Assembly: GCA_040414495.1 (NCBI GenBank)
Contig: JBEDUI010000093.1
Location: 1 to 41,556 of the forward strand
Reading direction: 5' to 3'
Source: DATAVB01 sp040414495
Lineage (GTDB): Bacteria; Actinomycetota; Actinomycetes; Mycobacteriales; QHCD01
DNA length: 41,556 nucleotides
The notes below the pieces were generated by a model that was given only the letters and a program-made list of their open reading frames with translations, had not been told where the DNA came from and did not search any database. Position numbers and translations under genes: made by a program. The stretch's first letter is position 1, and each line of letters starts with the position of its first letter. Below are positions 32,473 to 41,174 of the stretch, piece by piece.

Positions 32473-33642
32473 ATGCCGTACTACCGCCGCGTCGGTGAGG
32501 TCTCACGCAAACGGCACACCGCATTTCGTCAACCCGACGGCAGCCTTTACGGCGAGGAGCTGATGGGGGTCGAGGGATTCTCGGCCGATTCCGCGCTGCT
32601 CTACCACATCGGCATGCCGACCGCGATCGTCGACAGCCAACTGCACGAGGTGCCCGCCGCCACCCGTACACCGAATCTGCCACTGAAACCACGGCATTAC
32701 CGCACCCACAAACTGGACGTTTCCGGAACGGACGCGGTCACCGGCCGGCAGTATCTGCTGGCCAACGACGACTGCCGGATCTCTTACGTCGTAGCCGATC
32801 TGCCCAGCCCGCTGTACCGCAACGCGATCGGCGACGAATGCCTGTATATCGAGGCCGGGCAGGCCCGATTCGAATCCGTTTTCGGCGCGTTCGACGTGGC
32901 CACGGGCGACTACATTGTGATCCCGACCTCGACAACGTACCGGTTGCTGCCGCACGGCCGGGTGCGCGTTTACACCATCGAGGCCAGCGGACACATCGGC
33001 CCGCCCAAGCGATATCTCACCGCAAAAGGGCAGTTCAACGAATTCTCGCCGTATTGTGAACGCGATCTGCGCGGACCTTCCGAACCGCTGGTGGTCGAAG
33101 GGTCCAATGTGGACGTACTGGTGCAGCATCGCCAGGGCTGGAGCCGATTGACGTACGTCACCCATCCGTTCGATGTGGTCGGCTGGGACGGCTGCCTGTA
33201 TCCGTACGCCTTCAACGTCGCCGATTTCGAGCCGATTACCGGCCGGGTGCACCAACCGCCGCCGGTGCATCAGGTTTTTGAAGGGTCGAATTTCGTGGTC
33301 TGCAATTTCGTGCCGCGCAAGGTCGATTACCACGAAGGTTCGGTGCCGGTGCCGTATAACCACGCCAATGTGGACTCCGACGAGGTGATGTTCTATTGCG
33401 GCGGGAATTACGAAGCACGTAAGGGATCGGGGATTGAGCTGGGGTCGATTTCCCTGCACCCGGGTGGTTTTACGCACGGCCCGCAGCCGGGTGCGGCCGA
33501 GGGTTCGATCGGGGTCGAGTTCTTCGACGAGCTCGCCGTTATGGTCGACACGTTCCGGCCGTTGGACGTCTGCCCAGGCGGTCTGTCCTGCGAGGACACC
33601 GGCTACGCATGGTCCTGGGCACGCGCACAGAAGCCCGGCTGA
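32473..33642 (+). CDS. hmgA: Homogentisate 1,2-dioxygenase
   Basis: 389 residues. PYYRRVGEVSRKRHTAFRQP at the N-terminus and the cupin core EGSNFVVCNFVPRKVDYHEG and PYNHANVDSDEVMFY (His ~297, Glu ~304) with the later HPGGFTHGPQPG supply the iron ligands. The enzyme opens the homogentisate ring to maleylacetoacetate in tyrosine and phenylalanine breakdown. It is shorter than the ~440-residue human/Pseudomonas form, as is usual in actinobacteria. Maleylacetoacetate isomerase and fumarylacetoacetase genes are not adjacent. A ribosome site GGAGG lies upstream. Confidence 0.94.
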   Translation: MPYYRRVGEVSRKRHTAFRQPDGSLYGEELMGVEGFSADSALLYHIGMPTAIVDSQLHEVPAATRTPNLPLKPRHYRTHKLDVSGTDAVTGRQYLLANDDCRISYVVADLPSPLYRNAIGDECLYIEAGQARFESVFGAFDVATGDYIVIPTSTTYRLLPHGRVRVYTIEASGHIGPPKRYLTAKGQFNEFSPYCERDLRGPSEPLVVEGSNVDVLVQHRQGWSRLTYVTHPFDVVGWDGCLYPYAFNVADFEPITGRVHQPPPVHQVFEGSNFVVCNFVPRKVDYHEGSVPVPYNHANVDSDEVMFYCGGNYEARKGSGIELGSISLHPGGFTHGPQPGAAEGSIGVEFFDELAVMVDTFRPLDVCPGGLSCEDTGYAWSWARAQKPG

Positions 33643-33683
33643 CCCGACGGAACAGTCCCGGCGGACTCCACGTTGATTAATCC

Positions 33684-33706
33684 GGACCCGCGATGGCGAC
33701 GGGTCC
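33684..33706 (+). terminator. Terminator-like hairpin after hmgA
   Basis: GGACCCG pairs with CGGGTCC around nine bases, about 40 bp beyond the hmgA stop. Confidence 0.45.
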
Positions 33707-33814
33707 ATCGGCATGTCCGCGTAGCCGCCCGATAACGGACGGTCGGGATGACCTACGGTCGAACGCTGGCAGAATAGAACGAGCACCGCCCACAGACAGG
33801 AGCACAGCACCGCG

Positions 33815-34363
33815 ATGGGACGACGACTGGCGACCGCGCGGCGTCGCCGCAAAGGCACGCCGCGACCTATCCGCTTCCTCGGGGATCCGGTACTGCGCAC
33901 ACCAACCGACCCGGTCACGACGTTCGACAAGGACCTGGAACGGCTCGTCGACGACATGTTCGCGTCGATGTATGAAGCCGATGGCGTGGGCCTGGCCGCC
34001 AACCAGATCGGGGTCGGCCTGTCGCTGTTCGTGTACGACTGCCATGACGATGACGACAACTGGTTTGTCGGGCATGTGATCAACCCGGTCCTGGTCGAGA
34101 CCGACGGCGAGCCGACCGAGGATGCCGAGGGTTGCCTGTCGCTCCCGGGGCTGCGGTACGACACGACCCGCGCCTGGCACGCCGTGGTCGAGGGCGTCGA
34201 CATGCACGGCGACCCGGTCCGGGTCGAGGGCACCGGCAACTTCGCCCGCTGCCTGCAGCACGAGACCGACCACCTGATCGGCAAGGTGTACGTCGACCGA
34301 CTCTCCGGCGAAGCCAAGCGCACGGCGATGCGGGACGTCCGCGCCGCCGAATGGTCAGCCTGA
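33815..34363 (+). CDS. def: Peptide deformylase
   Basis: 182 residues. All three deformylase motifs are present: GVGLAANQIG (motif 1), EGCLSLPG (motif 2, metal Cys) and QHETDHLIG (motif 3, two metal His and catalytic Glu). It removes the formyl group from nascent proteins. The basic N-terminus (MGRRLATARRRRKG) may extend beyond the usual start; AGGAG lies 12 bases upstream of ATG 33815. Its 3' end overlaps the convergent amidase gene by 9 bp. Confidence 0.96.
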   Translation: MGRRLATARRRRKGTPRPIRFLGDPVLRTPTDPVTTFDKDLERLVDDMFASMYEADGVGLAANQIGVGLSLFVYDCHDDDDNWFVGHVINPVLVETDGEPTEDAEGCLSLPGLRYDTTRAWHAVVEGVDMHGDPVRVEGTGNFARCLQHETDHLIGKVYVDRLSGEAKRTAMRDVRAAEWSA

Positions 34364-35569
34364 TCCGGCAGATTCGATATCGCCGGCCCAGGCCAGGACC
34401 CGCTCATCGTCGCCGGGCCGACCGACCACCTGCAGGCCGACCGGCAACCCATCAACGCATCCGGCGGGCAGGCTTATCGCCGGCATTCCGGCGTAGCTCC
34501 AGGGCAGGCACATGACCGAGTCGCCGGTGCTAGCCAGACCTTTCGGCGCCGGTCCCGTGGCGGCGGGCGTAATCCACAGATCGACCGTCATCTCGTCCAA
34601 CAGCCGCGCCCGAAATTCTGCCCGGCCCCGGACCGCTTTCTCGTAGTCGGCCCGGTCAATGGCAAGACCTTGCCGGATCGCGGTGGCCGTCTGTTCGCGA
34701 TACAGCGAGCCGAATCGCGGAAACCATTCGGCGTGACTCTGCGCCAATTCGTACCGATTGACGATAAACAGAACGCTAGCGATATCCACGAAATCAGCCA
34801 TGGCCGGCACCTGCCGTACGGAAAAGCCGGCCTCTTCGAGAGCGCCAATCTGATCGTGGAAGGCTTTGAGTGCGCTGACGCTGGCGTGATCCAGGTACGG
34901 ACCGGTGGGAATTCCCAACACTGGCTGCGATGTCGACGCAACAGGCGTCCACTCATCACACAGGACCGGTGCCGCCAGTAACACGCTCGCGACGTCGGCG
35001 GCGAAAATCCCGACCGTATCGAGCGACGCCGCGTTCGGAATAACGCCGTCAATCGGAATTCGACCGAAGCTGGGTTTGAAACCGACAACTCCGCAATAGG
35101 CCGCCGGCCGGATCACCGACCCGACCGTCTGCGTGCCCAAAGCCAAGGGCACCATCCCGGCCGCGACGGCCGCGGCCGAACCACTGCTCGACCCGCCCGG
35201 TGTATGCGCCGGATTATGCGGATTGCGGGTCGGACCCGGTGCGGCGACGGCGAATTCCGCTGTGACCGTCTTGCCCGCGACCACCGCACCGGCCGCCTGC
35301 AAGCGGTCCACCACCGTAGCCTGCGGCCCGGCGAAAACGTCCGCCGGCAAAGCAGATCCGGCCCGGGTCGGCAACCCGTCGACCCGGATGATGTCCTTGA
35401 CCCCGACCGGAATTCCCGCCAGCGGCCCATCGGTGGACCCTTGCAAACGACTGCGCCGGCCGGGCTCGGGCAGAAAGGCCGCTATGGCCGGATCATCGGC
35501 ATCGATCCGGTCGCACGCGCGGCCCACCGGATCATCAACGGCGACAGTTAACGACCAGGGTTGCGGCAT
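34355..35569 (-). CDS. Amidase (amidase-signature family)
   Basis: 404 residues. The Ser-Ser-Lys triad is visible: Lys in PVGVKDIIRVDG, cis-Ser in HTPGGSSSGSAAAVAAGMV and nucleophile in GTQTVGSVIRPAAYCG. The family cleaves amides such as aryl acetamides, indoleacetamide or oligopeptide-like nylon monomers; substrate cannot be told. The C-terminal PAISLPAGCVDGLPVGLQVV is typical. It starts 5 bp after the malic enzyme stop, so the two form an operon whose metabolic link is unclear. It is slightly shorter than the common ~450-residue length. Confidence 0.93.
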   Translation of the reverse strand: MPQPWSLTVAVDDPVGRACDRIDADDPAIAAFLPEPGRRSRLQGSTDGPLAGIPVGVKDIIRVDGLPTRAGSALPADVFAGPQATVVDRLQAAGAVVAGKTVTAEFAVAAPGPTRNPHNPAHTPGGSSSGSAAAVAAGMVPLALGTQTVGSVIRPAAYCGVVGFKPSFGRIPIDGVIPNAASLDTVGIFAADVASVLLAAPVLCDEWTPVASTSQPVLGIPTGPYLDHASVSALKAFHDQIGALEEAGFSVRQVPAMADFVDIASVLFIVNRYELAQSHAEWFPRFGSLYREQTATAIRQGLAIDRADYEKAVRGRAEFRARLLDEMTVDLWITPAATGPAPKGLASTGDSVMCLPWSYAGMPAISLPAGCVDGLPVGLQVVGRPGDDERVLAWAGDIESAGSG

Positions 35570-35574
35570 GTCGA

Positions 35575-37071
35575 TCAGGACTCGATTTCCGGCGGCTGAC
35601 CGTCTCCGTCGACACCACCGGGCCGGTGACCGCCACCGGCCGCGTCGGCTACGGCCGCGGCCACCGCTTTCGCGACCGCCGGGTCGAAGACACTCGGCAC
35701 GATGTAATACGGATTCAGCTGTTCGTCGGTAACCACGTGCGCCAACGCATCGGCCGCGCGCAACAACATGTCGTCGGTGACGTTCTGCGCGCGGGCATCG
35801 AGCAGGCCCCGGAATACGCCCGGAAATGCCAACACGTTGTTGATCTGGTTGGGATAGTCGCTCCGGCCGGTCGCCACGACGGCGGCGATTTCCCGGGCCG
35901 CGTCGACATCGACATCAGGGTCGGGATTGGCGAGCGCGAATACGACCGATCGATCGGCCATTTCGCGTAGATATTCGGCCGGCAACACGCGGGCCGCGCT
36001 GACCCCGATAAATACATCCGCCCCGTACAACGCCTCTTTCAGACCACCGTGTACGCAGGCTTTATTCGTTTTCTCGGCCAGGCTTTTCTTGGCCGGCGAC
36101 AGCGATTTGTCGTCCGGCGACAGAATTCCCTCGCGGTCCCAGACCAACACGTTCGGTACGCCGCTGGCCAACAGCAATTCGGTGATCGCGGTCCCGGCCG
36201 CGCCGCCGCCGGCAACCACCACGCGCAGGTCGGTCATCCGCTTGTCGACACACCGGATCGCGTTGATCAGCGCCGCCAGCACGACGATCGCCGTACCGTG
36301 CTGGTCATCGTGGAACACCGGAATATCCAGCCGGTCGCGCAGCCGGCGTTCGATTTCAAAACACCGCGGCGCGCTGATGTCCTCCAGATTGATGCCACCG
36401 AATCCGGGCGCGATCAATTCCACCGTACGGACAATTTCGTCGACGTCGTGGGTGTCCAGGCAAATCGGCCAGGCGTCGATATCGGCGAACCGCTTGAACA
36501 GCGCGGCTTTACCCTCCATCACCGGCAACGCCGCGCCGGGGCCGATATCGCCCAGGCCGAGCACCGCGCTGCCGTCGGTCACCACCGCGACGCTGTTTCC
36601 TTTGATAGTCAACCGGCGCACGTCGGCCGGATTTTCGGCCAGCGCCAGGGATACCCGGGCCACGCCGGGCGTGTACGCCATCGACAGGTCATCGCGGGTT
36701 TTGAGCGGGACCTTGGAAGAGACGCGGATCTTGCCGCCGATATGCAGCAGGAATGTACGGTCGCTGACCTTGTAGACGGTGACACCGGAGACGCCCTGCA
36801 ATGCCGCGACAATCTCACTGGCGTGTTCGCCGTCGGTCGCCGAACAGGTCACGTCGATAACGAGCCGGTCGTGCCGGGAATCGGCGACGTCAATGGCGGT
36901 CACTACACCGCCGGCCTGGCCGATCGCGGTGGCAACCCGGCCGACCACAGACGGGTCGGTGTCGGTCAACAGCCGGACGGTGATGGAGTACGAGGCGCTG
37001 GTCGGTAGGGCGCGGGCGGGTTTGGCCGGCGAGTCGGCGCCGGAACCCTCGTCCATATCAGAAATTGTCAT
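35575..37071 (-). CDS. NAD(P)-dependent malic enzyme with N-terminal ACT-like domain
   Basis: 498 residues. ACT-like regulatory domain at ~27-105 (YSITVRLLTDTDPSVVGRVA … VTVYKVSDRTFLLHIGGKI), then the malic enzyme core: YTPGVARVSLALAENP, NSVAVVTDGSAVLGLGDIGP, GGINLEDISAPRCFEIERRL, FHDDQHGTAIVVLAAL and Rossmann VVAGGGAAGTAITELLL. It converts malate to pyruvate and CO2, producing NAD(P)H. The ACT domain suggests amino-acid or ligand control. A TAGGCT box lies 9 nt before the ATG. Confidence 0.95.
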   Translation of the reverse strand: MTISDMDEGSGADSPAKPARALPTSASYSITVRLLTDTDPSVVGRVATAIGQAGGVVTAIDVADSRHDRLVIDVTCSATDGEHASEIVAALQGVSGVTVYKVSDRTFLLHIGGKIRVSSKVPLKTRDDLSMAYTPGVARVSLALAENPADVRRLTIKGNSVAVVTDGSAVLGLGDIGPGAALPVMEGKAALFKRFADIDAWPICLDTHDVDEIVRTVELIAPGFGGINLEDISAPRCFEIERRLRDRLDIPVFHDDQHGTAIVVLAALINAIRCVDKRMTDLRVVVAGGGAAGTAITELLLASGVPNVLVWDREGILSPDDKSLSPAKKSLAEKTNKACVHGGLKEALYGADVFIGVSAARVLPAEYLREMADRSVVFALANPDPDVDVDAAREIAAVVATGRSDYPNQINNVLAFPGVFRGLLDARAQNVTDDMLLRAADALAHVVTDEQLNPYYIVPSVFDPAVAKAVAAAVADAAGGGHRPGGVDGDGQPPEIES

Positions 37072-37176
37072 CGCCGCACCAGCCTACGGCTGGCGGCCGA
37101 AACCGGCGCAGTGAGGGCTACCACTTTCCGCACTAATTCCGTATGGAAAAAGTTCGCCGCAACGGAACCGCGCCCG

Positions 37177-37193
37177 GCGACATCTGATGTCGC
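37177..37193. repeat. Perfect hairpin GCGACAT-CTG-ATGTCGC
   Basis: Seven-base-pair stem with a three-base loop, 33 bp before the start of a small membrane protein and about 100 bp upstream of the malic enzyme gene. It may be an operator or a 5'-UTR structure. Confidence 0.45.
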
Positions 37194-37225
37194 GTAATCC
37201 AATCCGGTGTTCGGGGAGGTGCACC

Positions 37226-37372
37226 ATGCGTACCTCGGTATTCACAGTGGCCGTGGCCCTGCTCGTGGTCGCGATCTGGGTGGCCGGAACCGCGATGCTC
37301 GGGACGCCGCCGCACATTGGTACGTCGGGATCACTCATGCCACCGACTGGACCGTCTCCAGCAACGCATTGA
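37226..37372 (+). CDS. Predicted 48-residue single-span membrane protein
   Basis: GGGGAGGTGCACC directly precedes ATG 37226, one of the best ribosome sites in the window. The product has one hydrophobic helix (FTVAVALLVVAIWVAGTAML, ~5-24) after a short basic start, then a Gly/Pro/Ser/Thr tail ending PSPATH. Its 3' end overlaps the convergent glpD gene by 38 bp. No family recognised. Small membrane proteins of this sort often modulate larger membrane enzymes, and GlpD next door is membrane-associated, but that link is conjecture. Confidence 0.55.
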   Translation: MRTSVFTVAVALLVVAIWVAGTAMLGTPPHIGTSGSLMPPTGPSPATH

Positions 37373-38858
37373 CCGCCGGTTCGGCCGCCTGCCGCTCGGC
37401 CGGTACGAGGCCGATCCGGGTCCGCCGGTCGAGTACGTCGTCGGCGTCCAGAGCGCCTTCGTGTTGCACCGCGAACAGCACCTCGCCCACCGTCACCCGC
37501 TGGCCGGTCGCCAACTGCTCCGTCCCCAGCTCCTGTACCAGCGGCGCTTCCGTCCCGTATCGCTCGACCAGCCGCCGCGCGGCCGGCACCCGGGCCAACG
37601 TGGACGGCGGCGCCGCGCCGACAACCGGCAACCGCTTGGTCCGGCATCGACCGGCGACCAGGTCGGCGTGCGCGATGACCGCGTCGACCGCGTCGGCCGC
37701 CATCCGCCGGTACGTGGTGAGCTTGCCGCCGACGACCGTGATCACCCCGTCGCCACCAAGCAGGACAGCGTGCCGGCGGGACAGGTCGGCGGTCCGGCCG
37801 GCCGCGCCGGCGAGCAACGGGCGCAGCCCGGCGAACGCGCCGAGCACATCGGCCGAATCGAGCGGCGTTTCCAACGCCGAACTGACCGTGTCGAGCAGGA
37901 AACGTACCTCAGCCTCGGTCGGTATCGGCGCCTCCGGCAACGGCTCGGCCGGGTCGACCTCGACGTCGGTCAACCCCGCGTAGACCCGGCCGTCGCGCTG
38001 CGGAAGGACGATCGCGTACCGGTTCCGTTCGCCCGGCACGGGCAGGGTCAGACCGGCCCGCGGCGCGCCCAACCGCCGGCCGTCCAGCACCAGATGCGTA
38101 CCGCGGCTGGGGCGCAGCGCGACACCGCCCGACAGCGTGCCGGCCCAGACTCCGGCCGCGTTGACCACGCTGCGGGCCCGGACCTCGAACTCCCGCCCGC
38201 TGACCCGATCCCGGACCCAGGCCCCGTCCCGGGCCAGCCGAAGTACCTCGGCCCGCGTGATGATCCGCGCCCCGTAGCCGGCCGCGGTCCGGGCCACCGC
38301 CACCACGAGCCGGGCGTCGTCGATGAGCTGTCCGTCCCAGCCGAGCAGGCCGCCCCGCAGTCCGTCGGCCCGCAGCGCCGGTACCAGCGCCAGGGTCTCG
38401 GCGGCATTGATACGCCGGGGCCGCGGCAGCGTGTGACGGGCCGTACCGGCGGCGGCCCTTAGGAATTCCGCTCCCATCAGTCCGGCCACCATGGCCGAGG
38501 TCGCCAGATGTCCCTGCTCCGGGCGCAACGGCAGCACCATCGGCAACGCGCGGACCAGATGCGGCGCGGTCCGTTCCATCACGATCCGCCGCTCGACCGC
38601 ACTTTCGTGCGCGATGCCCACGTCGCCGGCCGCGAGGTACCGCAGCCCGCCGTGCACCAGCTTGGAACTCCAGCGGCTCGTGCCCGTGGCCAGGTCGCCC
38701 CGCTCCACCAGCGCCACCGACAAGCCCCGGCTGGCGGCATCCAGCGCGACGCCAACCCCGGTGATGCCGCCGCCGACCACGAGCAGGTCGACGACCTCAG
38801 TGCCGGCGAGTCCCTCGAGTTCGCGGGCCCGCCGGTCCGCTGACAATGACGTGCTCAT
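37335..38858 (-). CDS. glpD: Glycerol-3-phosphate dehydrogenase (FAD, quinone-linked)
   Basis: 507 residues. FAD-binding GGGITG at 29-34 and the GlpD signatures VERGDLATGTSRWSSKLVHG and GGLRYL, then NAAGVWAG and the C-terminal GGKLTTYRRMAADAVDAV. The enzyme oxidises glycerol-3-phosphate to dihydroxyacetone phosphate, passing electrons to quinone. It overlaps the upstream TetR gene as ATGA. The TetR/GlpD/flavoprotein arrangement recalls Rv2250c-Rv2249c(glpD1)-Rv2251 of M. tuberculosis, from memory. Confidence 0.96.
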   Translation of the reverse strand: MSTSLSADRRARELEGLAGTEVVDLLVVGGGITGVGVALDAASRGLSVALVERGDLATGTSRWSSKLVHGGLRYLAAGDVGIAHESAVERRIVMERTAPHLVRALPMVLPLRPEQGHLATSAMVAGLMGAEFLRAAAGTARHTLPRPRRINAAETLALVPALRADGLRGGLLGWDGQLIDDARLVVAVARTAAGYGARIITRAEVLRLARDGAWVRDRVSGREFEVRARSVVNAAGVWAGTLSGGVALRPSRGTHLVLDGRRLGAPRAGLTLPVPGERNRYAIVLPQRDGRVYAGLTDVEVDPAEPLPEAPIPTEAEVRFLLDTVSSALETPLDSADVLGAFAGLRPLLAGAAGRTADLSRRHAVLLGGDGVITVVGGKLTTYRRMAADAVDAVIAHADLVAGRCRTKRLPVVGAAPPSTLARVPAARRLVERYGTEAPLVQELGTEQLATGQRVTVGEVLFAVQHEGALDADDVLDRRTRIGLVPAERQAAEPAVNALLETVQSVA

Positions 38859-39481
38859 GCCACCCCCTCGGCCATCGCCCGGGACCGGTCCGGTCTCAGG
38901 TAGCTGTCCAGTACGCGGTCCAGCTCGTCCAGCACCCGATCGGGGTCGGACTCCGCCCGCATCGCCCGGCCACCGAGCACGAACGACTGGATCACCAGCA
39001 GCAGCGCCAGCGCCTGGTCGGCCGGCTCGCCGCGGCGGATCGAGCCGTCGGCGTGACCGGCCGCGAGTAGCTCGACGAAACGCTGGATCGCCATGCGTTG
39101 GTTGGCGCCGAACCGGTCAACCACGTACGGCAGCAGCAGTTCGGGTTCGAGGTCGAGCACCTTGGCGAAAAGCGGGTTGTCATGCAGTGCGCGTACGCCG
39201 GCCACCGCCTCGGCCACGAGCTTGCCGCGGGCGGTACGGCGCCGGGCCCCGGCCTTGGTCGCGGCGGCCAGCACGGTCGCGAACTCGCGGATCATCAGGT
39301 CGGAGAAGAGCGCGGTGACGTCGGGGTAGCGGCGGTACAGGGTCATCCGGCTGATGCCGGCCCGGCGGGCGACCTCGGTCAGCGTGGTCCGCCGGACGCC
39401 TACGGCGAGCATCGAGTCCCGGGCCGCGTCGAGAATCGCGCCCTGGGTGGCGTGCGGATCCGTGTGACGGATGGACGTCAT
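38855..39481 (-). CDS. TetR-family regulator of the glpD/flavoprotein divergon
   Basis: 208 residues from ATG 39481. N-terminal HTH (GAILDAARDSMLAVGVRRTT, VARRAGISRMTLYRRYPDV) and an all-helical ligand domain. The frame is open to 39730 but that part is antisense to the flavoprotein gene. On the minus strand TACAGT ends 7 nt before the ATG, so it too is leaderless. The 16-nt gap to the divergent flavoprotein gene leaves room for only one operator, so a single binding event would repress both directions. Confidence 0.93.
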   Translation of the reverse strand: MTSIRHTDPHATQGAILDAARDSMLAVGVRRTTLTEVARRAGISRMTLYRRYPDVTALFSDLMIREFATVLAAATKAGARRRTARGKLVAEAVAGVRALHDNPLFAKVLDLEPELLLPYVVDRFGANQRMAIQRFVELLAAGHADGSIRRGEPADQALALLLVIQSFVLGGRAMRAESDPDRVLDELDRVLDSYLRPDRSRAMAEGVA

Positions 39482-39497
39482 ATGTAACACTGTACCG
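39481..39497. promoter_or_regulatory. Overlapping divergent promoters and presumed TetR operator
   Basis: The gap between start codons contains TGTAACACTGTACC, a pseudo-dyad (GTAACA/CTGTAC). Minus-strand TACAGT and plus-strand TAACAC each lie 7 nt before a start codon, so both messages would be leaderless and face-to-face. Confidence 0.5.
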
Positions 39498-41105
39498 ATG
39501 CCGGAGCAAAACGGGCGGCGTCTTACGTGGTGGGGTTGGGCGAGCCCGCAGGCCCGGCCCGAACTGCGGGCCGATGCGCGTCGATTGCTGGCCGCGACCA
39601 CGGGCTGGCAGGCCCGCGCGACGCCGCGGGTGGCCGACGTCGTCCTGCCCGATTCCGCGCTACCGGACGCGGCCCGCCGCTCGTTCACCGCCATCGTCGG
39701 ACCGGACGACGTACATACCGACCACGCCACCCGACTGAATCACGCCGGCGGAAAGTCCTATGTGGACCTCATGCGGCGGCGGGCCGGAATTGCCGACGCA
39801 CCGGACGCGGTACTCACGCCGGCCGACCACGACCAGGTCGCCGCCCTTCTGCTGGCCTGCGCCCACCACGCGGTCGCGGTGGTCCCGTTCGGTGGTGGAA
39901 CGAGCGTGGTCGGTGGCGTAGAACCCTTACGGGACGGGTTTTCCGCGGTGGTCGCGGTTGATCTGGCCCGGCTCGACCGGGTGCTGGAGGTCGACACCAC
40001 GTCCCGGGTCGTAACGTTGCAGGCCGGATTGCGCACCCCGCGGGCCGAGGAACTGCTGGCCGAATTCGGGCTCACCCTCGGTCACGCTCCGCAGAGCGCG
40101 GAATTCGCCACGATCGGCGGTTATGCCGCGACCCGGTCGGCCGGGCAGGCGTCGACCGGATTCGGCCGCTTTGACGATCTGGTGCTCGGGTTGCGTGTCG
40201 CAACCCCACGCGGATCGGTGCAGTTGGGGCGGGCGCCGCGGTCGGCCGCGGGTCCTGATCTGCGGCAGTTCTTTCTCGGCTCGGAGGGCGCGTTCGGCAT
40301 AATTACCGAGGCCCGGCTGCGGGTCCGGACAATTCCCGAGCTGCAACGGTACGAGGCCTTTTCTTTTCGTGATTTCAATACGGGCGTGGTGGCAATTCGC
40401 CGACTGGTGCAGGACGGTGTCGCCCCCGATGTCGTACGACTGTCCGATGTGGACGAAACGCGGGCGAATCTAGCTCTGGCTGGGGCCGGGCTGGCGGCCC
40501 GGGGGTATTTGCGGGCGCGCGGGCACGGCGCCGGGTGTTTGGCGATTCTGGGTTGGGAGGGCCGGCGGGAAATTGTGTCGGTCCGGTATCGGCTGGCTGG
40601 CGGGATAATCGCCGGCCACGGCGGGCTGCGGCTGGGCAGTGGCCCGGGCGAGGCGTGGCGCCGGGACCGGTTCGCCGCACCGTATTTACGGGATCTGCTG
40701 CTGGATGTCGGACTGCTGGTCGAGACGCTGGAAACGGCGACCAGCTGGTCCGAATTGCCGCAACTGCATTCGGCGATCCGGACCGCGCTGACCAGGTCGC
40801 TCGGCCGCGCGTTGGTGATGACCCATGTGTCGCACGTTTATCCGACCGGCGCTTCGCTGTACGTCACCGTGCTGGCCGACCGGGACGACGCCGACCCGAT
40901 CGGCCAGTGGGAACGGGCCAAAGCCGCCGCGTCAGACGCAATCGTCGCCGCCGGCGCCACCATCACCCATCACCACGGCGTAGGAATTGACCACCGAACA
41001 TTTCTGCCGGCCGAAATTGGAGAACCCGGCGTAGCAGCATTACGGGCAGTCAAAAACGCGCTCGATCCGACCGGAATTCTCAATCCCGGAAAACTCATTC
41101 CCTAA
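39498..41105 (+). CDS. FAD-linked oxidase, alkylglycerone-phosphate synthase-like
   Basis: 535 residues. VAO/PCMH-type FAD domain (VVPFGGGTSVVGGVEPLRDG, SAEFATIGGYAATRSAGQAS, GSEGAFGIITEARLRV) and a C-terminal cap with THHHGVGIDHR, the His-rich loop of alkyl-DHAP synthases, then NALDPTGILNPGKLIP. AGPS proteins exchange the acyl chain of acyl-DHAP for an alkyl chain in ether-lipid synthesis; bacterial members are poorly characterised. Being divergent from glpD, whose product is DHAP, fits a DHAP-centred pathway. ATG 39498 is preferred to the in-frame ATG 39471, which lies inside tetR. Confidence 0.88.
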   Translation: MPEQNGRRLTWWGWASPQARPELRADARRLLAATTGWQARATPRVADVVLPDSALPDAARRSFTAIVGPDDVHTDHATRLNHAGGKSYVDLMRRRAGIADAPDAVLTPADHDQVAALLLACAHHAVAVVPFGGGTSVVGGVEPLRDGFSAVVAVDLARLDRVLEVDTTSRVVTLQAGLRTPRAEELLAEFGLTLGHAPQSAEFATIGGYAATRSAGQASTGFGRFDDLVLGLRVATPRGSVQLGRAPRSAAGPDLRQFFLGSEGAFGIITEARLRVRTIPELQRYEAFSFRDFNTGVVAIRRLVQDGVAPDVVRLSDVDETRANLALAGAGLAARGYLRARGHGAGCLAILGWEGRREIVSVRYRLAGGIIAGHGGLRLGSGPGEAWRRDRFAAPYLRDLLLDVGLLVETLETATSWSELPQLHSAIRTALTRSLGRALVMTHVSHVYPTGASLYVTVLADRDDADPIGQWERAKAAASDAIVAAGATITHHHGVGIDHRTFLPAEIGEPGVAALRAVKNALDPTGILNPGKLIP

Positions 41106-41174
41106 AAGCTCCTTTAAACAGCGTCAAAACCGCAGCCCTCTCGTCCCGTCTAAGAACCCGCCGATCGCCCTGAC

